A stretch of 47,153 nucleotides of DNA. Origin: Actinomycetales bacterium. Lineage in GTDB: Bacteria; Actinomycetota; Actinomycetes; S36-B12. Each line of letters starts with the position of its first letter. The first letter of the stretch is position 1. Below are positions 29,024 through 36,961 of the stretch, one piece after another. The position numbers and the translations under genes are program-made. The notes under the pieces were generated by a model that was not told the DNA's origin, did no database searches, and saw only the letters and a list, made by a program, of their open reading frames with translations. Location of the stretch: positions 1-47,153 of the forward strand of contig JAGWVT010000012.1 in NCBI GenBank assembly GCA_018970765.1, in the 5' to 3' direction.

Positions 29024-29058
29024 CGCTTCATCATTGCTTCATCATTGCTTCATCATCG
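29015..29058. repeat. 11-bp tandem repeat over the resB start
   Basis: The plus-strand unit CTTCATCATTG occurs at 29026-29036 and 29037-29047, then CTTCATCATCG at 29048-29058. A two-mismatch copy (CTTCGTCATCG, 29015-29025) contains the resB start codon. Read as mRNA, each upstream copy gives ATGATGAAG followed by a stop within two codons. A 17-codon Met-rich open frame (29042-29095) ends inside the repeat. Confidence 0.9.
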
Positions 29059-29119
29059 TCTCGACCAGCACCATCGTGGCAGTCATCCCAATCATCGCAA
29101 CCGGCCGCCCCTAGACCAC

Positions 29120-29133
29120 GTGATGCTCATCAC
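29120..29133. repeat. GTGATGCTCATCAC palindrome at the ccdA stop
   Basis: Perfect 6-bp inverted repeat with a 2-base centre, overlapping the ccdA stop codon. It resembles the inner part of a Rex site (GTGA...TCAC) but matches only about 9 of 14 consensus positions. It could equally be a weak RNA hairpin with a 5-bp stem. Confidence 0.4.
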
Positions 29134-29870
29134 AGAGCGGTGGTGAACTCAGGCAGGAGGTTGCGCAGCCAAATCGTGACTTGATCCCACCAACCGAGTA
29201 GCAGCATGACACCGATCACGATCAGGAGCACACCTCCAATGCGCGTGATCAGTGCCGCATGGCGACGCAGTGCCGGCAGGACGCGCACAACCTGCTCGAA
29301 TCCAACAGCCAGCGCAACGAATGGAATTCCTAAACCGATGCAGTAGGCCGCAGATAGCAGTGCCCCACGCGCAGCACTGCCTTCGGTGAAGGCGAGAGTC
29401 TGCACTGCAGCAAGCGTTGGACCAATGCACGGTGTCCAGCCCAGCCCGAAGGCAATCCCCAGGAACGGTGCACTCGCAAGTGCCAGATTCACGCGCGGTG
29501 ATGGTTCGCGCGGTCGCCATTGACGTTGAAGCAGCGGGATCGCACCGAGAAATCCCAGGCCGAGCAAGATGACGAGAACTCCGGCGACACGTGTGATCAC
29601 CGCCTGGTACTGCAGCAGAAGCGCACCCAGACCACCGAAGAGCAGTCCGTAGGAGACGAACACAGCACTGAAGCCAAGAACGAAGAGCGTGCTCCCCAGC
29701 AGTACCCGCCACCTCGAAACCTGGCCTTCCGTCAACTGCGCGCCGGTGAATCCGGTGACGTATGAGATATAGCCAGGAGCCAATGGCAGCACGCAGGGGC
29801 TCAGGAAGGCGACCAGCCCGGCGGCCCCAGCGATAAGCAGGGCAACAATCATCGGGCCCTCTTGAATCAT
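29130..29870 (-). CDS. ccdA: Cytochrome c biogenesis protein CcdA (thiol reductant transporter)
   Basis: Six-helix membrane protein (246 residues) that passes electrons from cytoplasmic thioredoxin to extracytoplasmic ResA-like proteins. The two redox cysteines lie in SPCVLPLAPGY (Cys26) and GWTPCIGPTL. It starts 10 bases after the resA-like gene. An in-frame ATG six codons inside (29852) has a better ribosome site, GAGGG with 4-base spacing, and gives MIVALLIAGAAG, so the true N-terminus may be shorter. A 106-base gap separates it from resB. Confidence 0.95.
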   Translation of the reverse strand: MIQEGPMIVALLIAGAAGLVAFLSPCVLPLAPGYISYVTGFTGAQLTEGQVSRWRVLLGSTLFVLGFSAVFVSYGLLFGGLGALLLQYQAVITRVAGVLVILLGLGFLGAIPLLQRQWRPREPSPRVNLALASAPFLGIAFGLGWTPCIGPTLAAVQTLAFTEGSAARGALLSAAYCIGLGIPFVALAVGFEQVVRVLPALRRHAALITRIGGVLLIVIGVMLLLGWWDQVTIWLRNLLPEFTTAL

Positions 29871-29880
29871 TGCAGCCGTC

Positions 29881-30495
29881 TCATCCCGAAGTCTTCTCGT
29901 CCAGCAGTGCTTTGATCAGTCCATCAAGTGTTGAAGCGGTCACCTTGCCCAGTGCCCGGGCTGCCACTCGTCCCTGTTGATCGATGATCACCGTAGACGG
30001 AATGGCCTGTGGCGGAAGGGTGTCCGCGAACGCCAACTGCAGACGTCCATCGGGGTCAGCAACGTTCGGGTACGGAATTGCAAAACGAGTGACAAATGCC
30101 TGGGCAGTCGTAGCAGAGTCGCGCGTATTCAAACCGACGAACTGCACCGGCCGCTCGGCGTACTCATCGGCGGCCGCCACAAGCTCCGGGGCCTCGGCGC
30201 GGCACGGCGCGCACCAGGACGCCCACACGTTGAGAACCACGACCTGACCCCGTTGATCAGACAAACTCCACGGCTCACCCTGCAGTGTCGACCCTGAGAT
30301 GTTCGGTGCGGCCGTGCGCTGGGCGGGGTCGAGAAAGGTGACAGAGCCATCACCGGCAACGAAGCCCGTGCCCGCCTGACCTGCTGCCGATCCGCAGGCA
30401 GTTGTCCACGTCGTGGTCAAGGACAACAGCAAAAGGATCGTCAGAGTCGAAAGCCAGCGCTGCTTACCTCGGCGCTGCATGCTGATTCCAGGCAT
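29881..30495 (-). CDS. ResA/TlpA-type extracytoplasmic thiol-disulfide oxidoreductase, lipoprotein
   Basis: 204-residue thioredoxin-fold protein that probably keeps apocytochrome c cysteines reduced for heme attachment. An N-terminal basic stretch and hydrophobic segment (TILLLLSL) end in a lipobox-like TTAC with Cys34, so it is likely a membrane-anchored lipoprotein. The redox motif WCAPC (Cys95, Cys98) sits in VVLNVWASWCAPCRAEAPEL. It receives electrons from CcdA, encoded next. A start at the internal Met6 is also possible. Confidence 0.93.
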   Translation of the reverse strand: MPGISMQRRGKQRWLSTLTILLLLSLTTTWTTACGSAAGQAGTGFVAGDGSVTFLDPAQRTAAPNISGSTLQGEPWSLSDQRGQVVVLNVWASWCAPCRAEAPELVAAADEYAERPVQFVGLNTRDSATTAQAFVTRFAIPYPNVADPDGRLQLAFADTLPPQAIPSTVIIDQQGRVAARALGKVTASTLDGLIKALLDEKTSG

Positions 30496-30510
30496 GCGAT
30501 CACCGCGCTA

Positions 30511-31176
30511 CTAGGCGCCGGGGATCTTGCTGGCCTTCGCCAGGAGGTCCTTGGCCGGCTCGCTATAGGTGATTGCGGTCAGTCGATCACCGTCGAATGT
30601 CAGGGAGGTGAGCGAGGCAAGGTTGCACTGACGACTGCGCGGGTCGTGCCACAGTCGACGCCGCTCCGCAGACAGTCTCGCCACCCAGATCGGCAGTTGA
30701 TGGCTGACCAGAACGGCCTCACGGCCACGGACCTGATTGCGAGCTGCCTTGATGGCGGTCACCATGCGCGCGGCGACCTGGTTGTACGGCTCTCCCCAGG
30801 ATGGCAGAAATGGGTTCCACAGGTGCCGCCAGGTGGCGGGTTGACGGAGCACGCCGTCACCAACGCTGACGCGCTGACCCTCAAAGACGTTGTCCGCCTC
30901 AATGATGAGCGGCTCGCCCTGAATGGCAAGCCCGTGACTGTCGGCAATGGGCTGAGCGGTCTGCTGAGCCCGCTCCAATGGTGAGGCGATGACAGCCGCA
31001 AGATCATTCTTGGCCAGTGCCTGGGCAGCACGCTCAGCCATCTGTTGACCGAGTTCAGACAGGTGATAGCCGGGAAGTCGTCCGTAGAGCACGCCCTGCG
31101 GGTTATCTACCTCGCCATGACGCAGCAGGTGCACCACGGTTCGGGGCTGAGTTCGCATTGATTCGGCGGCATCCAT
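30511..31176 (-). CDS. Histidine phosphatase family protein (phosphoglycerate-mutase-like)
   Basis: 221-residue member of the histidine phosphatase superfamily with the catalytic RHG motif in HLLRHGEVDNPQG near residue 15. SELGQQMAERAAQAL, SPLERAQQTAQPI and a second catalytic His in VLVSHQLPIW also fit. The phosphorylated substrate is unknown, and glycolytic mutase activity should not be assumed. It heads the cytochrome c maturation operon; in Mycobacterium the same position is taken by an Rv0525-type protein. It starts from a likely leaderless promoter and ends 15 bases before the resA-like gene. Confidence 0.9.
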   Translation of the reverse strand: MDAAESMRTQPRTVVHLLRHGEVDNPQGVLYGRLPGYHLSELGQQMAERAAQALAKNDLAAVIASPLERAQQTAQPIADSHGLAIQGEPLIIEADNVFEGQRVSVGDGVLRQPATWRHLWNPFLPSWGEPYNQVAARMVTAIKAARNQVRGREAVLVSHQLPIWVARLSAERRRLWHDPRSRQCNLASLTSLTFDGDRLTAITYSEPAKDLLAKASKIPGA

Positions 31177-31189
31177 ACCAAACAGGTTA
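31174..31189 (-). promoter_or_regulatory. Likely leaderless promoter of the cytochrome c maturation operon
   Basis: TAACCT on the minus strand, seven bases (GTTTGGT), then ATG. The spacing is one base longer than at the other leaderless genes here. No Shine-Dalgarno is present, and the upstream hemD stop is only 30 bases away. Confidence 0.5.
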
Positions 31190-31205
31190 CGTCAGATTCC
31201 CACGG

Positions 31206-32846
31206 TCACTTGCGGCGCGGCGGGACACGACGCCGACTCGGACGCCAACTGTCCTCACCGGCCTCGAGTGACGCGTGACGAAGTTCCTCCCCGTACTCCG
31301 CAAGTGCCTCGACCAAGCCCTGAGGGGTGGTGACGGTTGCCAGGACATCCACCCGTAGACCGTGCTCCTCCGCAGTGCGTGCCGTCTGTGGGCCGATGCA
31401 GGCAACGATGGTCGAGTGATGTGGCTTTCCGGCAATACCCACGAGGTTGCGCACCGTGCTGCTGGAGGTGAACACGACCGCGTCGAAGCCGCCCGTCTTG
31501 ATCGCCTCGCGAACCTCGGCGTGGGGTGGTGCCGCACGCACCGTGCGGTAGGCCGTGATGTCTTCGACCTCCCAGCCCAGTTCGGCCAGGCCAGCCGCCA
31601 GGCTGTCGGTGGCAATGTCCGCGCGCGGCAGGAAGACCCGATTGATCGGATCGGTCAACTCGTCGTAGGGCGGCCACTCCGCCAAGAGTCCGGCAGTTGA
31701 CTGGTCCTGACCCGGCACGAGGTCGGGGCGAACACCGAACTCCAGCAGTGCTTCCACGGTTTGCTCACCCACTGCCGCCACTTTGAGGCCGGCGAAGGAA
31801 CGCGCATCCAGGCCATACTGCGCGAGCTTCTCGCGAATGGCCCGTACCGCGTTGACGGAGGTGAATGCAATCCACTCGTACCGCCCACCCACAAGTCCAT
31901 GCAGCGCACGATCCATCTGCTGTGGGGTTCGCGGCGGCTCAACTGAGATCGTCGGCACTTCCAGAGGTACGGCCCCATGAAGCCGAAGCAGGGGAAGTAG
32001 GGGTCCACCAGTTTCCTGAGTCCGTGGAATCAGGATGCGCCACCCGAACAGGCTCTTCACCTCGAACCAGTCCAGTCGCTCGCGCTGACCAACCACATCT
32101 CCCACGACCATCAGGCCCGGGCCCGCCGTACGGCTGTTCTTGGCAAGCCCGCCGATGTCTTCGAGTGCGCCGGTGACAGTGCGCTGATCGACGGTGGTCC
32201 CGCGGCGGGTGACGGCAACCTGTGCCCGCGGATCCGCACCGGCCTTCAGCAAGCGCCCGGCGATGTCCGCAGAGCGGTCGGCGCCGTTGAGGAACACGAT
32301 CGTCATGCGGCTATGCACAAGTTCAGTCCACGGCAGTTCTGGATCGTGGGCATCCACCACACGGAAGGACCGCACGCGACCCCCGACCAGCCCAAAGCCG
32401 GCGTAGGCAGGCACCGCGGTCACTTCGCTGACACCCGGTGCGATTTCGAACATCACCTTCGCGCGCTTCAGCGCTGCGGCCTCATGCACGATCGACCCAT
32501 CCACCACCGGATCACCGCCCAGCAGTCGCACAGTGCGCAGGCCTTCACGGGCGGCATCAATCACCAAACGCGCGCATTCAGCGTGCTCGAGAGCATTGCC
32601 ATCGGCGTCAACGGCCTGGGCGATGCGGGTATCTGCCCCGGCATACAACTCGGCAACCGGTACCACCCAGGAATCAGCCAGGATGAAGTCGGCTTCTTTG
32701 AGCAGGGTTACGGCACGGACCGTGAGTAGATCCGGGTCACCTGGACCAGCCGAGACGATGGCCACCGGGGCTGCTGCGTTCTTACGTCGCGCCTTGGTGC
32801 TCGCCGGTGCACTGGGAGATGTCGCTCCCGCCACCTTCGTTGTCAC
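31206..32846 (-). CDS. hemD: Uroporphyrinogen-III synthase with N-terminal SUMT-like domain
   Basis: 546-residue fusion. Residues ~25-250 resemble a uroporphyrinogen-III C-methyltransferase (VSAGPGDPDLLTVRAVTLL), and residues ~265-520 are the HemD cyclase (GWRILIPRTQETGGPL, WIAFTSVNAVRAI, VFTSSSTVRNLVG). In the methylase domain the usual GDPxxFGRGxEE loop reads GDPVVDGSIVHEA, as in other actinobacterial HemD fusions, so methylation activity is doubtful. The GTG start has an AGGAGG with 4-base spacing. An ATG at 32909 overlapping the rex end is a weaker alternative. It follows rex by 55 bases, with hemA and hemC missing from their usual place between them. Confidence 0.92.
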   Translation of the reverse strand: MTTKVAGATSPSAPASTKARRKNAAAPVAIVSAGPGDPDLLTVRAVTLLKEADFILADSWVVPVAELYAGADTRIAQAVDADGNALEHAECARLVIDAAREGLRTVRLLGGDPVVDGSIVHEAAALKRAKVMFEIAPGVSEVTAVPAYAGFGLVGGRVRSFRVVDAHDPELPWTELVHSRMTIVFLNGADRSADIAGRLLKAGADPRAQVAVTRRGTTVDQRTVTGALEDIGGLAKNSRTAGPGLMVVGDVVGQRERLDWFEVKSLFGWRILIPRTQETGGPLLPLLRLHGAVPLEVPTISVEPPRTPQQMDRALHGLVGGRYEWIAFTSVNAVRAIREKLAQYGLDARSFAGLKVAAVGEQTVEALLEFGVRPDLVPGQDQSTAGLLAEWPPYDELTDPINRVFLPRADIATDSLAAGLAELGWEVEDITAYRTVRAAPPHAEVREAIKTGGFDAVVFTSSSTVRNLVGIAGKPHHSTIVACIGPQTARTAEEHGLRVDVLATVTTPQGLVEALAEYGEELRHASLEAGEDSWRPSRRRVPPRRK

Positions 32847-32850
32847 ACTG

Positions 32851-32856
32851 CCTCCT
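32851..32856 (-). promoter_or_regulatory. hemD: Ribosome binding site deciding the hemD start
   Basis: A perfect AGGAGG stands four bases before the GTG at 32846, the only full Shine-Dalgarno near the possible hemD starts. Confidence 0.8.
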
Positions 32857-32901
32857 GCAGTTTCCTGATGGACAAGTCCGCTTTCACTACTGCGCCGGTC
32901 G

Positions 32902-33690
32902 TCACGCATGGACCACCTGCATTCCCGGTCTTGCGTGCGCAACCAGGTGAGTGGCCTCCTCGACGCGGCGCTGTTCATGGAAGGCCAGAATCTGCAGCTC
33001 CACAGCAAGGTCGACCTTGCGCAGTTCAACATCAGCCGCGACCGCCAGAACGGCCGGCGCGAAGTTCAAAATGCTCCGAATCCCGGCGGCCACCAGGGTG
33101 TCGCAGACGGCCTGGGCCGCATCGGCCGGAGTGGCGATAACGCCAATACGAGCACCGGTGAACTGCACGACCTCGCCCAGGTGATCAACCGGAAGAACCC
33201 GCAGCGGTTCATCACCGATCAGTACGGGCTCGCCAACGGTCCGCGGATCACTGTCGAAGATGCCAACCAGCGTGAAGCCACGCAGGGCGAAGGCGCGGTA
33301 GGAAGCCAGCGCTCGGCCGAGGTTGCCGAATCCCACGAGGACAACGCCATACGGCACCGAGGTGCCCAACTCGCGACTGATGTGAAACGCCAAGGAGGCT
33401 ACGTGGTACCCGACGCCGCGTGTTCCGTAGGAGCCAAGGTAGGACAGGTCCTTGCGCAGCATTGCGGCACTCACCCCACAGGCACGGGCCAGGTCATCTG
33501 AACAGACGGTGTGCACACCCTGAGCGTCCATCGTTCCGAGGACGCGGTGGTAGATCGGCAGGCGAGCAATGGTGGCGGGGGGGATCTCGCGCCCTTCAAC
33601 TGCTGGAGCCTCGCTCAAGGCACGCGCCCGAGCGCCAGGGGTTGCTGACGAACCTGTCGTCAGGCCCATGGACCGGCGGGTGAGCGGCAT
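32902..33690 (-). CDS. rex: Redox-sensing transcriptional repressor Rex
   Basis: NADH/NAD+-responsive repressor of respiratory genes, 262 residues from this ATG. The N-terminal winged helix-turn-helix (~30-100) includes ARACGVSAAMLRKDLSYLGS, and the C-terminal Rossmann domain starts with VVLVGFGNLGRALASY (GxGxxG). The ATG at 33690 has GGAG with 5-base spacing. The open frame extends 43 codons further to a TTG, but that stretch does not look like Rex. Only a Rex half-site (GGTGAACG, near 33780) was seen upstream, so autoregulation is uncertain, while a good operator-like site lies before nuoA. Confidence 0.95.
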   Translation of the reverse strand: MPLTRRSMGLTTGSSATPGARARALSEAPAVEGREIPPATIARLPIYHRVLGTMDAQGVHTVCSDDLARACGVSAAMLRKDLSYLGSYGTRGVGYHVASLAFHISRELGTSVPYGVVLVGFGNLGRALASYRAFALRGFTLVGIFDSDPRTVGEPVLIGDEPLRVLPVDHLGEVVQFTGARIGVIATPADAAQAVCDTLVAAGIRSILNFAPAVLAVAADVELRKVDLAVELQILAFHEQRRVEEATHLVAHARPGMQVVHA

Positions 33691-33838
33691 GCGGACTCCG
33701 TGATCATCGTCATTCGCTACGCAGATCGGCCTGTGCCTGCCGTGCTGGTAGTGACCCACGAGAACGGCGTGCGCTGCGGTGAACGTGCAGCGCCAAGGGT
33801 ATGGAAACCTGGCGGTCAATACAAAGTTGAGCGGTCGA

Positions 33839-34117
33839 CTATGTCCGATTATCGGTTACTAGGGCCGCTCTGAGCGCGTCTTCCTCAACCCAGTAGTGGC
33901 TCAACTCAGTCCCATCGACCAGGACCACAGGTATTCGATCCCGGTGCAGCCGCAGCAGGGTTGGGTCCTCCAAGATGGAGACCTCCTGCCAACCAACGCC
34001 GAGATCCGCGCCGACGCGCTCGATGACACTTCGGGCTTCGACACAAAGATGGCAGCCGGGTTTGCCCAGCAGAGTGATTCGGGGGTCGGTGGGCATGTCC
34101 GGGGGCGTTAACTCCAT
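33839..34117 (-). CDS. Glutaredoxin-like protein
   Basis: Small thioredoxin-fold protein of the DUF836/glutaredoxin-2-like type, ~92 residues from the ATG at 34117 (an ATG at 34096 is also possible). The redox motif is CHLC in LLGKPGCHLCVEARSV, followed by the cis-Pro segment RIPVVLVDGTELSHYWV. It likely reduces disulfides in the cytoplasm; the partner is unknown. It begins 5 bases after the AMP-ligase stop. A similar gene (Rv0508) precedes the heme genes in mycobacteria. Confidence 0.88.
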   Translation of the reverse strand: MELTPPDMPTDPRITLLGKPGCHLCVEARSVIERVGADLGVGWQEVSILEDPTLLRLHRDRIPVVLVDGTELSHYWVEEDALRAALVTDNRT

Positions 34118-34122
34118 GCCGC

Positions 34123-35667
34123 CTAGACCGCACCCTCGACGCCGTAGACCTCGCGGAGTCGACCCTTGGCGATTTTGCCTGTTGCCGAGTGCGGGAGAGT
34201 TTCCACAATCCGTACCACCGTCGGCCACTTGAAGCGGGCGAGGTTACGTTCGCAGTGGGTGAGGACCTGCTCTGCGGTCACCGACTGGCCGGGTTCGGCC
34301 ACCACGAGCGCCGTCACCGCCTCTCCCGTCCGATCATCGGCCACACCCACGACGGCAACCTCGGCCACTTCAGGCATCGATTCGATTGCCAGCTCGACCT
34401 CACGCGGGTACACATTGAATCCGTTGACCAGGATCAGTTCCCGTCGGCGGTCGATCAGGTGAAGGTTGAGATCGCCATCGAGGACGGCTACATCCCCGGA
34501 CCGGAACCAGCCTTCGGCATCCGGGCCGCCAGCACCATCGGGCCAGTACCCGGTGAACAGGCTCGGACCGCGGACCCAGACCTCACCGGGATCACCTTCG
34601 TCCACCAGACTTCCGGCACCATCGACGAGGCGCAGTTCCATCCCAGGGAGTACCGGCCCGACTGAACCGGCTTTCGGACCAGTGCCAGCGAGGGCGGTAC
34701 AGACCACGGGACCGGCCTCGGTCATGCCGTACCCCTCGTAGATCGGCTGCCCGGTGGCGGCAGTGAAGGCCTCGTACACCTGGACAGGCAGCGGTGATCC
34801 GCCGCTGGAGAACAGCCGCACATTCGCAAGGCCGGTAGCAGCCTGCGGCACCTGACACCAGGCCTGATACATGGCGGGCACGCCGGCAACCGTGGTTATC
34901 CCGTAGTCGGCAACCGTGGCCAGTACCTCGCGCGGGTCGAATCGATCCAAGATCACGCTGGTGGCAGCGACCGAGGCGGCTAGCCCCAGCACGGTATTGA
35001 GTCCGTAGACGTGGAACAGCGGGAGCACGGCCAGCACCACATCGTCATGTCGGACCGCGGGTGGGGAATCAAGTGCCAGCAGGAGTTCGTTGTTGGCACG
35101 CAAGGCACCGTGCGTGAGCATGGCGCCCTTGGGGCGACCACTGGTCCCGGCCGTGAACAGCAGCACGGCAAGGGTCTGCGGTGGGGTGGCTACCTCAGCG
35201 AGCGCCGTGCGCCGCCCAACAGCCATCAGTTCTGTCCACTCGGGATCTTCCACGACAAGCACCTCGCAGGTGCGTGCCGCGGCAATGGCCTCCGCCGCGG
35301 TGCCAGCCACGGCTCGCTCAGCTAGCAGCAGACGGGCACCCGAATCGGCGAGGAGCACGGCTAGTTCGGCCGCAGTGAAGGCCGGGTTGATCGGCACGCA
35401 GACCAGGCCGGCGCGCAGGATGCCGAAGTAGCAGGTGACGAAAGTCGCTGAGTTGGTCAGCAACACAGCGACACGCTCACCGGCGTGCAGGCCGCGCTGG
35501 ACCAGTCCGGCCGCGATCGCGTCCACCTCGGCATCGGCCTGTTCCCAGGTGAGTTGCCGAGCGGTGTCGATGAAAGCCGGATGAGCACCGTAGGCACGTG
35601 CTGCCTCACGTACCCATTCAGCCAGGTTGGCGTTCTCCGGTTTGCCCATAATGGCCAAGTTTCCCAC
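34123..35667 (-). CDS. Acyl-CoA synthetase / AMP-dependent ligase
   Basis: ANL-superfamily ligase, 514 residues, probably activating a fatty or aryl acid with ATP and CoA. The ATP loop is TAGTSGRPKG (172-181), followed by YEGYGMTEAGPVVC, WFRSGDVAVLD, RRELILVNGFNVYPREVE and the catalytic-lysine end HSATGKIAKGRLRE. The substrate cannot be deduced. The call uses GTG 35667; ATG 35649 lies six codons inside and neither has a good ribosome site. It is divergent from the HAD phosphatase gene. It interrupts the HAD-glutaredoxin order seen in relatives, perhaps an insertion. Confidence 0.9.
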   Translation of the reverse strand: MGNLAIMGKPENANLAEWVREAARAYGAHPAFIDTARQLTWEQADAEVDAIAAGLVQRGLHAGERVAVLLTNSATFVTCYFGILRAGLVCVPINPAFTAAELAVLLADSGARLLLAERAVAGTAAEAIAAARTCEVLVVEDPEWTELMAVGRRTALAEVATPPQTLAVLLFTAGTSGRPKGAMLTHGALRANNELLLALDSPPAVRHDDVVLAVLPLFHVYGLNTVLGLAASVAATSVILDRFDPREVLATVADYGITTVAGVPAMYQAWCQVPQAATGLANVRLFSSGGSPLPVQVYEAFTAATGQPIYEGYGMTEAGPVVCTALAGTGPKAGSVGPVLPGMELRLVDGAGSLVDEGDPGEVWVRGPSLFTGYWPDGAGGPDAEGWFRSGDVAVLDGDLNLHLIDRRRELILVNGFNVYPREVELAIESMPEVAEVAVVGVADDRTGEAVTALVVAEPGQSVTAEQVLTHCERNLARFKWPTVVRIVETLPHSATGKIAKGRLREVYGVEGAV

Positions 35668-35727
35668 AGTCTCGGCGAGCCTGGGCGTGGTGATTCGTCA
35701 GATGGGTTGACCTGAGCGAATGACGAT

Positions 35728-35742
35728 TACGCTCGATGGGTG
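35728..35742 (+). promoter_or_regulatory. Leaderless promoter of the HAD-IB gene
   Basis: TACGCT, six bases (CGATGG), then GTG. The hexamer and spacing are identical to those before menE. Confidence 0.6.
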
Positions 35743-36540
35743 CCCAAGCCGCCAACTCGAGCCGCGGCGTTCTTTGACGTCGATAACACCATGATGCGCG
35801 GCGCCAGCATCTTCTACCTGGCCATGGCACTGGCAAAGCAACGTCAACTCACCGTTTCCCAAATCAGCCGGTTCGCCGTCAAGCAGTTCCGCTTCGTGAC
35901 AAGCGGATCCGAGAACCTCAATGACGTCGCCTCGGTGACGAGCTCGGCACTGGCGTTCGTCGAAGGCCGAGCAGTCGACGACTTCACCGAGTTTGGCGAA
36001 AACGTCTTCGACGACACGATGGTGAACAAGCTCATTCCCGGCACGTTGGACCTGGCAAAGGCGCACCTGGACGCCGGGGATCAGGTCTGGTTGGTCACCG
36101 CAACACCGGTGGAACTGGCCCAACTGCTGGCCCGCCGATTGGGCCTCACCGGAGGACTCGGGACGGTCTCCGAGGTGGTCGACGGTCGCTACACGGGTCG
36201 ACTGATGGGTAAGCCGCTCCACGGCGCAGCCAAAGCTGATGCGATTCGTGAACTCGCCCAGCGCGAGGGCTTGGATTTGGACCTGTGTGCCGCGTACTCG
36301 GACTCGGCGAACGACATTCCGATGCTTACCGCGGTCGGACATCCCACTGCGGTCAATCCTGATCCAAAGTTGCGCAAGCACGCCCGTTCACAGGGCTGGG
36401 CGATCGTGGACTTTCGCCGACGTCAGACCGCGCGCCGGGCTGCACTGCCGCTTGGTGCGGGGGCAGCAGGTGCTGCGGCGGGCCTAGTCACCGGCTACTT
36501 CGCCGGACGAGCGGCCCGCCGCATCACGGGAAACCGATGA
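35740..36540 (+). CDS. HAD-IB family phosphatase (SerB1-like)
   Basis: 266-residue haloacid-dehalogenase-type phosphatase. The nucleophile motif DVDNT is at 12-16 (FFDVDNTMMRG), motif II Thr is in WLVTATPVELAQ, and motif IV is AAYSDSANDIPML. Residues 1-220 cover the HAD-IB fold. The C-terminal ~30 residues are a basic stretch plus a Gly/Ala-rich hydrophobic segment (GAAGAAAGLVTGYFAG) that may contact the membrane. Phosphoserine phosphatase activity is often annotated but unproven; lysophospholipid or other phosphates are possible. It ends 1 base from the convergent DUF4870 gene. Confidence 0.9.
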   Translation: MPKPPTRAAAFFDVDNTMMRGASIFYLAMALAKQRQLTVSQISRFAVKQFRFVTSGSENLNDVASVTSSALAFVEGRAVDDFTEFGENVFDDTMVNKLIPGTLDLAKAHLDAGDQVWLVTATPVELAQLLARRLGLTGGLGTVSEVVDGRYTGRLMGKPLHGAAKADAIRELAQREGLDLDLCAAYSDSANDIPMLTAVGHPTAVNPDPKLRKHARSQGWAIVDFRRRQTARRAALPLGAGAAGAAAGLVTGYFAGRAARRITGNR

Positions 36541-36541
36541 A

Positions 36542-36889
36542 CTACTTGACCATTCGAATGCTGAACGGGTACCGATAGTCCTCACCCTGGTATGCCTTCA
36601 GGCCACCAATGATGAAGAAGACGATGCCCACAATCATCACAATCGGCAGCAGGATGAAGCCGATGACAACAAAGCTCAGGACGATGCAGATCAGGATGCC
36701 GATGGCGATCGTGATCTGGAAGTTCAGCGCCTCAGTCGCCTGCTTCTTCACGAAGTCGTTACGGGGTCCGAAAACCAGCATGACGATGAGCGGCCCAATC
36801 ACCATGATCACGATTCCGGACAGGTGTGCCAGCATGGCCCACAGTTTCGCGTCCGATTCGGTCATCGGTTGCGGGGTGTTTGACGACAT
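36542..36889 (-). CDS. DUF4870 domain membrane protein
   Basis: 115-residue membrane protein with three hydrophobic helices. The DUF4870 pattern is visible: WAMLAHLSGIVIMVIGPLIV, then FVKKQATEALNFQITIAIG and a C-terminal GLKAYQGEDYRYPFSIRMVK. Function is unknown. The ATG at 36889 is chosen over an upstream ATG because GAGGAG stands four bases before it. It may share a transcript with the acyltransferase gene 72 bases upstream. Confidence 0.88.
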   Translation of the reverse strand: MSSNTPQPMTESDAKLWAMLAHLSGIVIMVIGPLIVMLVFGPRNDFVKKQATEALNFQITIAIGILICIVLSFVVIGFILLPIVMIVGIVFFIIGGLKAYQGEDYRYPFSIRMVK

Positions 36890-36961
36890 TGCTCTCCTCT
36901 CAGGCAGTGCGTAACCCACACTGTAAGGGCCCATGGCCTGGAATTGCGGATTTTCCGACGA

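Noticed and set aside
32847-33032. Longer hemD starting inside rex
   Set aside because: The extra residues are the rex C-terminus in another frame; a perfect AGGAGG marks the GTG at 32846.
33772-33790. Possible Rex site upstream of rex
   Set aside because: Only one half (GGTGAACG) is present and the other half does not match, so autoregulation is not claimed.
33691-33819. 43-codon extension of rex to a TTG
   Set aside because: Not Rex-like, and the ATG at 33690 has a well-placed GGAG.
34118-34228. Longer glutaredoxin-like gene overlapping the AMP ligase
   Set aside because: The added 37 residues are Arg/Gly-rich and out of family; the ATG at 34117 begins just after the upstream stop.
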